A program made the position numbers and the translations under genes. A DNA stretch of 64,000 nt from Burkholderia diffusa. Its GTDB lineage: Bacteria > Pseudomonadota > Gammaproteobacteria > Burkholderiales > Burkholderiaceae. The number at the start of each line of letters is the position of its first letter. Positions within the stretch are counted from its first letter, which is position 1. The DNA lies in contig NZ_CP013362.1 of NCBI RefSeq assembly GCF_001718315.1, forward strand, positions 62,001 to 126,000. Reading direction: 5' to 3'. Positions 55,822-64,000 of the stretch are shown piece by piece. The notes below the pieces were generated by a model. That model saw nothing but the letters and a program-made list of their open reading frames with translations. It had not been told where the DNA came from and made no database searches.

Positions 55822-55850
55822 TTGAATCACCTGCAACTATCGCTTACAAT
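55822..55850 (+). promoter_or_regulatory. ATP synthase operon promoter
   Basis: TTGAAT (55822-55827) and TACAAT (55845-55850) with the ideal 17-bp spacer, 82 bp before the atpI ATG. It would give a leader of about 75 nt. Confidence 0.65.
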
Positions 55851-55876
55851 CGCCCGGATTTGTTAGCTAGGCACCC

Positions 55877-55890
55877 CTGAAAGCTTTCAG
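55877..55890. promoter_or_regulatory. Perfect 14-bp palindrome in the atp leader
   Basis: CTGAAAGCTTTCAG lies between the predicted start of transcription and atpI, and a partial copy (GAAAGCTT) follows directly. In RNA the surrounding CCCC and GGGG could pair as well. It may be an operator or a leader hairpin. Confidence 0.4.
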
Positions 55891-55931
55891 AAAGCTTGGG
55901 GCCGGGTTCAAGGATTTTGCGGAAGATTGCG

Positions 55932-56456
55932 ATGGCGGGTCAGGCGCCGAACGACAGGCACGATGGTCCCCGAGCGCAACGCACCGCTTCAGCGGCCGGC
56001 GAGCGGCGCGAGTCCGACGACGACTGGGATGCCGAGCAGCAAGATAACAACATCGTTCCGCTCACGCGGACAGAAGCCGAGAGGCTGTTCGGTCCGAACG
56101 TGAGCAAGCCGTCGCGCGTGACCCCCTACAAGGTGGTGATCGCGCAGGTGGTCTTGTCCCTGGTTGCAACGCTGGCGTGGTGGCTGTTTTCAAAGTCGCC
56201 GGGCGCCGCTGCGCAGTCCGCGTTTCTGGGCGGGGCGATCGGCTGGGTGCCAAGCGCGTTGTTCGTGGCACGACTGAAGGCAGGTGGTTCGGCCACCGTG
56301 ATGAGCTGGGTGATGGGCGAAGCCCTGAAGCTCGGCGTGACGATCGGGATGTTCGCCGCAGTGGCGTACGGCTATGCCGGCGTGCACTGGCCGGCACTCC
56401 TCGTCACCTACCTCGTCGTGCTGAAGACGTACTGGATCGCGCTGGCCTGGCGGTAA
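55932..56456 (+). CDS. atpI: ATP synthase accessory protein I
   Basis: A 174-residue membrane protein. ATG 55932 is favoured; the frame opens 12 codons upstream inside the leader. A polar N-terminal tail of about 65 residues is followed by four hydrophobic helices (VVIAQVVLSLVATLAWWLF, AFLGGAIGWVPSALFVARL and two more). AtpI helps assemble the c-ring and is the usual first gene of atp operons. The long polar tail is an addition compared with E. coli AtpI. Confidence 0.88.
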   Translation: MAGQAPNDRHDGPRAQRTASAAGERRESDDDWDAEQQDNNIVPLTRTEAERLFGPNVSKPSRVTPYKVVIAQVVLSLVATLAWWLFSKSPGAAAQSAFLGGAIGWVPSALFVARLKAGGSATVMSWVMGEALKLGVTIGMFAAVAYGYAGVHWPALLVTYLVVLKTYWIALAWR

Positions 56457-56512
56457 GCAACAAGCAGCGTGCGGTTTCGACAACGAACCGCACCGGCCCG
56501 TTCCCGCAATAG

Positions 56513-57763
<1,251 letters not shown>

Positions 57764-57892
57764 GGTTCCTCGGAAATATGCGTCCGGCGCAAGCCGGCGC
57801 AGGGCGGAACGGAGACTTGGGGCGCTGATCGAATGCAACTCGATGAGCGCCTTACCGTTTCATTTTTCCGGAATAGCAGATAAGGAAACACC

Positions 57893-58363
57893 GTGAATCT
57901 CAACGCAACTCTGTTTGCGCAAATGGTCGTGTTCCTGGTCCTCGCGTGGTTCACGATGAAATTCGTGTGGCCGCCGTTGATCAACGCCCTCGACGAACGT
58001 TCGAAGAAGATCGCCGACGGCCTCGCCGCCGCGGAGAAGGGCAAGGCGGAACTCGACGCAGCGCACAAGCGCGTGGACCAGGAACTCGCGCAGGCCCGCA
58101 ACGACGGCCAGCAGCGCATCGCCGACGCTGAAAAGCGTGCACAGGCGGTCGCCGAGGAAATCAAGGCCAACGCCCAGGCTGAAGCCGCCCGCATCGTCGC
58201 CCAGGCGAAAGCGGAAGCAGAACAGCAAATCGTGAAGGCGCGCGAAGCGCTGCGTGGCGAAGTCGCCGCGCTGGCCGTGAAGGGCGCCGAGCAGATCCTG
58301 AAGCGCGAAGTCGATCAAACGGCCCACGCCCAACTGCTGAATCAACTGAAAGCCGAGCTCTGA
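57893..58363 (+). CDS. atpF: ATP synthase subunit b
   Basis: A 156-residue subunit. The start is GTG 57893 after AAGGAAA. One N-terminal helix ([23 protein letters not shown]) is followed by a long charged coiled coil rich in Ala, Glu and Lys. Two copies form the peripheral stalk. The use of GTG may lower its translation relative to atpE. Two bases separate its stop from atpH. Confidence 0.96.
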
Positions 58364-58365
58364 TC

Positions 58366-58905
58366 ATGGCCGAACTTGCAACCATCGCCCGCCCTTACGC
58401 AGAAGCGCTGTTCCGCGTGGCCGAGGGAGGTGACATCGCCGCCTGGTCCACGCTCGTGCAAGAGCTGGCCCAGGTTGCGCGTCTGCCGGAAGTGCTGTCG
58501 GTCGCGTCGAGCCCGAAGGTGACGCGCACGCAAGTGGCCGAGCTGCTGCTTGCTGCGGTGAAGTCGCCGCTCGCGGCCGGCGCCGAAGCGAAGAACTTCG
58601 TGCAGATGCTGGTCGACAATCATCGCATCGCGCTGCTGCCGGAAATCGCCGAGCAGTTCGAGGCGCTCAAGAACGAACGTGAAGGTGCAGCCGACGCCGA
58701 GATCGTGAGCGCGTTCCCGCTGAACGGCGCGGATCTCGAAAGCCTCGTCTCTGGCCTCGAACGCAAGTTCAAGCGCAAGCTGAAGCCGACGGTCGAAGTC
58801 GATTCGTCGCTGATCGGCGGCGTGCGCGTGACGGTCGGCGACGAAGTGCTCGACACCTCGGTTCGCGCGCGCCTCGCATCGATGCAGGCTGCCTTGACCG
58901 CCTGA
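58366..58905 (+). CDS. atpH: ATP synthase subunit delta
   Basis: A 179-residue F1 subunit. [14 protein letters not shown] is the family N-terminus and the C-terminal region [31 protein letters not shown] the delta signature. It links the F1 head to the b dimer. Confidence 0.96.
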   Translation: MAELATIARPYAEALFRVAEGGDIAAWSTLVQELAQVARLPEVLSVASSPKVTRTQVAELLLAAVKSPLAAGAEAKNFVQMLVDNHRIALLPEIAEQFEALKNEREGAADAEIVSAFPLNGADLESLVSGLERKFKRKLKPTVEVDSSLIGGVRVTVGDEVLDTSVRARLASMQAALTA

Positions 58906-58949
58906 GCGCCACGCCGGCACGCAACAGAATTGACTATCAGGAGCGAATA

Positions 58950-60491
58950 ATGCAACTCAATCCCTCTGAGATCAGCGAGCTGATCAAGAGCCGGATCCAG
59001 GGCCTTGAAGCGAGCGCAGACGTTCGCAACCAGGGCACCGTGATCTCCGTGACCGACGGTATCGTGCGCATCCACGGCCTGTCGGACGTGATGCAGGGCG
59101 AAATGCTCGAGTTTCCGGGCAACACGTTCGGCCTCGCGCTGAACCTCGAGCGCGACTCGGTCGGCGCGGTGATTCTCGGCGAATACGAACACATCTCGGA
59201 AGGCGACATCGTCAAGACGACGGGCCGCATTCTGGAAGTCCCGGTTGGTCCGGAACTCGTCGGCCGCGTGGTCGACGCGCTCGGCAACCCGATCGACGGC
59301 AAGGGCCCGGTCAACGCGAAGCTGACCGACGCGATCGAAAAGATCGCCCCGGGCGTGATCTGGCGTAAGTCGGTGTCGCAGCCGGTGCAGACGGGTATCA
59401 AGTCGATCGATGCGATGGTGCCGATCGGCCGTGGCCAGCGTGAGCTGATCATCGGCGACCGTCAGTGCGGCAAGACCGCGGTGGCGCTCGACGCGATCAT
59501 CAACCAGAAGGGCAAGGACCTGATCTGTATCTACGTCGCGATCGGCCAGAAGGCTTCGTCGATCATGAACGTGGTTCGCAAGCTCGAAGAAACGGGCGCG
59601 ATGGAATACACGATCGTCGTCGCCGCTTCGGCTTCGGATTCGGCAGCGATGCAGTACCTCGCACCGTACGCCGGCTGCACGATGGGCGAATACTTCCGCG
59701 ACCGCGGCCAGGACGCGCTGATCATCTATGACGACTTGACCAAGCAAGCCTGGGCATACCGTCAGATCTCGCTGCTGCTGCGCCGTCCGCCGGGCCGTGA
59801 AGCATACCCGGGCGACGTGTTCTATCTGCACTCGCGTCTGCTCGAGCGCGCTGCTCGCGTGTCGGAAGAGTACGTCGAGAAGTTCACGAACGGCGAAGTG
59901 AAGGGCAAGAGCGGCTCGCTGACGGCACTGCCGGTCATCGAAACGCAGGCTGGCGACGTGACCGCGTTCGTTCCGACGAACGTGATCTCGATTACCGACG
60001 GCCAGATCTTCCTGGAAACCGACCTGTTCAACGCAGGCATCCGCCCGGCAATCAACGCCGGCGTGTCGGTGTCGCGAGTCGGTGGCGCTGCTCAGACGAA
60101 GGTCGTGAAGAAGCTGTCGGGCGGTATCCGTACCGACCTCGCACAGTACCGTGAACTGGCAGCATTCGCGCAGTTCGCATCGGACCTCGACGAGGCGACC
60201 CGCAAGCAGCTCGAGCGCGGCCGCCGCGTGACGGAACTGCTGAAGCAGCCGCAGTACCAGCCGCTGCAGGTGTGGGAACTGGCCGTGTCGCTGTACGCCG
60301 CGAACAACGGCTACCTCGACGATCTCGACGTGAAGCAAGTGCTGTCGTTCGAGAAGGGCCTGCGCGACAACCTGAAGACCAGCCACGCTGACCTCATCAA
60401 GCGCATCGAAGACACCAAGGATCTCTCGAAGGACGACGAAGGCGCGCTGCGCGCGGCGATCGAATCCTTCAAGAAGTCGGGTGCCTATTGA
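58950..60491 (+). CDS. atpA: ATP synthase subunit alpha
   Basis: A 513-residue F1 subunit, standard length. P-loop [11 protein letters not shown] (Cys in place of the Thr found in E. coli), alpha signature in [34 protein letters not shown] with the arginine finger in [17 protein letters not shown] precedes the ATG. It forms the non-catalytic nucleotide sites of the head. Confidence 0.98.
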   Translation: MQLNPSEISELIKSRIQGLEASADVRNQGTVISVTDGIVRIHGLSDVMQGEMLEFPGNTFGLALNLERDSVGAVILGEYEHISEGDIVKTTGRILEVPVGPELVGRVVDALGNPIDGKGPVNAKLTDAIEKIAPGVIWRKSVSQPVQTGIKSIDAMVPIGRGQRELIIGDRQCGKTAVALDAIINQKGKDLICIYVAIGQKASSIMNVVRKLEETGAMEYTIVVAASASDSAAMQYLAPYAGCTMGEYFRDRGQDALIIYDDLTKQAWAYRQISLLLRRPPGREAYPGDVFYLHSRLLERAARVSEEYVEKFTNGEVKGKSGSLTALPVIETQAGDVTAFVPTNVISITDGQIFLETDLFNAGIRPAINAGVSVSRVGGAAQTKVVKKLSGGIRTDLAQYRELAAFAQFASDLDEATRKQLERGRRVTELLKQPQYQPLQVWELAVSLYAANNGYLDDLDVKQVLSFEKGLRDNLKTSHADLIKRIEDTKDLSKDDEGALRAAIESFKKSGAY

Positions 60492-60560
60492 TCCGCGAGT
60501 GACACACTGAGGCCGCGCGGGTGCTGATGCGCCCGCGCCGCTTCGGTCAAGGAGCAAGCT

Positions 60561-61436
60561 ATGGCTGGAATGAAGGAAATTCGCGGCAAGATCAAGAGCG
60601 TGCAGAACACGCGCAAGATCACGAAGGCGATGGAGATGGTGGCCGCATCGAAGATGCGCCGCGCGCAGGAACGCATGCGCGCCGCTCGTCCGTACGCGGA
60701 CAAGGTCCGTGCCATCGCCGCGCACATGAGCCGCGCGAACCCGGAGTACCGCCACCCGTTCATGGTGGCAAACGACGGCGCGAAGACGGCCGGCATCATC
60801 CTCGTCACGACGGACAAGGGTCTTTGCGGCGGTCTGAACACCAACGTGCTGCGTGCGACGGTGCAGAAGTTCAAGGAGCTGGAAGAGAAGGGCCAGAAGG
60901 TCGAAGCCACCGCGATCGGCGGCAAGGGCCTCGGGTTCCTGAACCGCTTCGGCGCGAAGGTGATGTCGCAGGTCGTGCACCTCGGCGACACCCCGCATCT
61001 GGACAAGCTGATCGGCGCCGTGAAGACGCAGCTCGATCTGTACTCGGAAGGCAAGCTGTCGGCGGTCTATATCGCTTACACGCGCTTCGTCAACACGATG
61101 AAGCAGGAAGCCGTGATCGAGCAGCTGCTGCCGCTGTCGTCGGACCACTTCGATGCCGATGACGGTACGCCGGCCACGTCGTGGGACTACATCTACGAGC
61201 CGGACGCGCAGGCAGTCGTCGACGAACTGCTCGTGCGTTACGTCGAGGCGCTGGTGTACCAGGCCGTCGCGGAGAACATGGCGTCCGAGCAATCGGCGCG
61301 GATGGTCGCGATGAAGGCCGCGTCCGACAACGCGAAGACGGTGATCAGCGAACTGCAGCTCGTATACAACAAGAGCCGCCAGGCCGCGATTACGAAAGAA
61401 CTGTCGGAGATCGTCGGCGGCGCAGCCGCTGTTTAA
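60561..61436 (+). CDS. atpG: ATP synthase subunit gamma
   Basis: A 291-residue rotor subunit. [36 protein letters not shown] is the N-terminal coil, [16 protein letters not shown] the central conserved part and [22 protein letters not shown] with the last helix the C-terminal coil. AAGGAG precedes the ATG. Confidence 0.97.
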   Translation: MAGMKEIRGKIKSVQNTRKITKAMEMVAASKMRRAQERMRAARPYADKVRAIAAHMSRANPEYRHPFMVANDGAKTAGIILVTTDKGLCGGLNTNVLRATVQKFKELEEKGQKVEATAIGGKGLGFLNRFGAKVMSQVVHLGDTPHLDKLIGAVKTQLDLYSEGKLSAVYIAYTRFVNTMKQEAVIEQLLPLSSDHFDADDGTPATSWDYIYEPDAQAVVDELLVRYVEALVYQAVAENMASEQSARMVAMKAASDNAKTVISELQLVYNKSRQAAITKELSEIVGGAAAV

Positions 61437-62897
<1,461 letters not shown>

Positions 62898-63057
62898 GGG
62901 CTTGAGTGAGTAGCACGCTGGCGCGTGCCGGCCGGATGCATGAGTCAGTCGTGATTCATGCGCCGGCCCATCGCGCCGACCGCAATACGCTCAACCCGCC
63001 GTGCATGGGACGAGCGCAGGCGCCGACAGGCGTGTGCGTTCGTCGACAGGAGTCGAT

Positions 63058-63483
63058 ATGGCAACCATCAAAGTAGACGTCGTCAGCGCGGAAGAGCAGA
63101 TCTTCTCGGGCGAGGCGAAATTCGTCGCGCTGCCGGGCGAAACGGGTGAGCTGGGTATTCTGCCGGGTCACACGCCGCTGATCACGCGGATTCGTCCGGG
63201 TGCGGTGCGCATCGAAGTCGAGGGCGGCAACGACGAATTCGTGTTCGTCGCGGGCGGCATTCTCGAAGTGCAGCCGGGCGCCGTGACGGTGCTCGCCGAT
63301 ACCGCGATCCGCGGCAAGGACCTCGACGCGGCGAAGGCCGAGGAAGCGCGCAAGCGTGCCGAGGAAACGCTGCAGAACGCGAAGTCGGACCTCGACCTCG
63401 CAAAGGCGCAATCGGAGCTCGCGACCGCGATGGCGCAGCTCGAGGCGATCCAGCGTCTGGCGAAGATTCGCAGCCGGCACTGA
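63058..63483 (+). CDS. atpC: ATP synthase subunit epsilon
   Basis: A 141-residue F1 subunit. ATG 63058 follows AGGAG; upstream codons of the frame lie in the gap after atpD. The beta-sandwich is visible in [36 protein letters not shown], followed by two C-terminal helices rich in Ala, Glu and Lys that can inhibit ATP hydrolysis. Last gene of the operon. Confidence 0.96.
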   Translation: MATIKVDVVSAEEQIFSGEAKFVALPGETGELGILPGHTPLITRIRPGAVRIEVEGGNDEFVFVAGGILEVQPGAVTVLADTAIRGKDLDAAKAEEARKRAEETLQNAKSDLDLAKAQSELATAMAQLEAIQRLAKIRSRH

Positions 63484-63509
63484 GCCGCGCGCGCGTATCC
63501 CGCGAAAGA

Positions 63510-63535
63510 AAGCAGCCTTCGGGCTGCTTTTTTTT
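63510..63535 (+). terminator. Rho-independent terminator of the atp operon
   Basis: Eight-bp stem AAGCAGCC/GGCTGCTT with a stable TTCG loop (UUCG in RNA) and a run of eight T, 26 bp after atpC. Confidence 0.92.
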
Positions 63536-63740
63536 CGTCCATCGTTTTCGTCTGTTTTTTGCGGCCCGGATCCGTATCGTCCGGTCGTGCTATTTCATCC
63601 GGCCGCCGCGATTTGATGTCAGAGTGTCGTCAGCAGAGCGCGGCATCATCGGCGGAAAGGCAGACCGCCGCGATCGTGGCGGAGCAGGCGCGCGTCAGCC
63701 GCGCGCCGGGCCGATCAGACAAAAACGGACGGAGACATCG

Positions 63741-64000
63741 ATGGCAGCAGACCTTGGCAAGGGGGCGCCGATCGCGCCCGAAAACGGACTGTCGTACGTG
63801 CGCGGCGCGACCGACGTGCCGCTATCCGAAGCGACGATCGGCCGGTTCCTGCTCGACACGGCGGGCCGCTTTCCCGATCGTCCGGCCGTCGTGTTCCGCG
63901 AGCAGGGCATTCGCTGGAACTGGCGCACGTTCGCGCACGAGATCGATGTGCTCGCGGCGGGCCTCGCCGCGCTCGGGATCGCGAAGGGCGACTGCGTCGG
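63741..64000 (+). CDS. AMP-binding acyl-CoA synthetase (3' end outside window)
   Basis: Partial gene; 86 codons are visible. ATG 63741 follows GGAG. The visible sequence, with ATIGRFLLDTAGRFPDRPAVVF and WRTFAHEIDVLAAGLAALGIAKGDCV, is the N-terminal region of the ANL superfamily, which activates carboxylic acids as adenylates and transfers them to CoA. The adenylation motifs lie beyond the window, so the substrate class cannot be judged. The 200 bp before it hold only the atp terminator and an unremarkable stretch. Confidence 0.85.
   Translation, partial: MAADLGKGAPIAPENGLSYVRGATDVPLSEATIGRFLLDTAGRFPDRPAVVFREQGIRWNWRTFAHEIDVLAAGLAALGIAKGDCV

Larger units (their letters stand above)
55363..55931. 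other. Intergenic region upstream of the ATP synthase operon
   Basis: A 569-bp gap without a gene, AT-richer than its neighbours towards the right. It contains an 18-bp perfect inverted repeat (55453-55492), the atp promoter (55822-55850) and a 14-bp palindrome in the leader (55877-55890). CACAG/CTGTG pentamers occur at 55411, 55464, 55477, 55558 and 55646. Confidence 0.6.

Overview
The window is about two thirds G+C by eye and reads as chromosome 1 of a Burkholderia, probably of the B. cepacia complex. Reasons: a gspC divergent from gspG inside a general secretion operon, the block mnmG-rsmG-parA-parB-transporter-atpIBEFHAGDC, an Lrp-type regulator divergent from phhAB, a DUF3717 protein and a SET-domain protein. 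I see no insertion sequence, prophage, CRISPR array, rRNA or tRNA gene. Apart from the two cut ends the genes look intact.

Layout. 1-6.0 kb: the start of a CidA/LrgA holin-like gene with a divergent LysR regulator, then an EmrB-type exporter and its MarR regulator, and a divergent TolC/NodT outer-membrane channel; no membrane fusion protein lies between them. 6.0-17.7 kb: a complete type II secretion set, gspD-E-F and gspG-H-I-J-K-L-M-N on the minus strand, with a short gspC on the plus strand. 18-20.4 kb: a lytic transglycosylase, a CobW-type GTPase and HU. 20.7-22.7 kb: mnmC.

22.7-26.2 kb: two intergenic regions with DnaA-box-like sequences flank an antiporter and ybdK. The first (22712-23386) has a 10-bp inverted repeat made of two DnaA boxes, a third perfect box beside an AT-rich stretch, four GTWWAC sites in 187 bp and twelve CACAG/CTGTG pentamers in about 357 bp. 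I propose it as the chromosome 1 origin. Most genes to its right run rightwards and the large gsp operon to its left runs leftwards, as expected for transcription away from an origin. Two parS sites lie 26-28 kb away.

26.2-38 kb: mixed metabolic and regulatory genes: a MarR protein with a Cys-rich tail, a glutamine amidotransferase, an old-yellow-enzyme oxidoreductase, a SET methyltransferase, a two-component system, phhAB with its regulator, a CYTH protein, and a LysR/GMC oxidoreductase pair. 38.4-49.3 kb: two separate branched-chain-amino-acid-type ABC transporters. The first has a LivF-like ATPase with Arg in place of the Walker A lysine; the second has a LivM-LivG fusion.

49.3-63.5 kb: a perfect parS placed in the terminator palindrome of the second transporter, then mnmG (with a second parS inside its coding sequence), rsmG, parA, parB, an ArsB/CitM-type transporter, and the nine-gene F1Fo ATP synthase operon with a recognisable promoter and a UUCG-loop terminator. 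The window ends inside an acyl-CoA synthetase gene.
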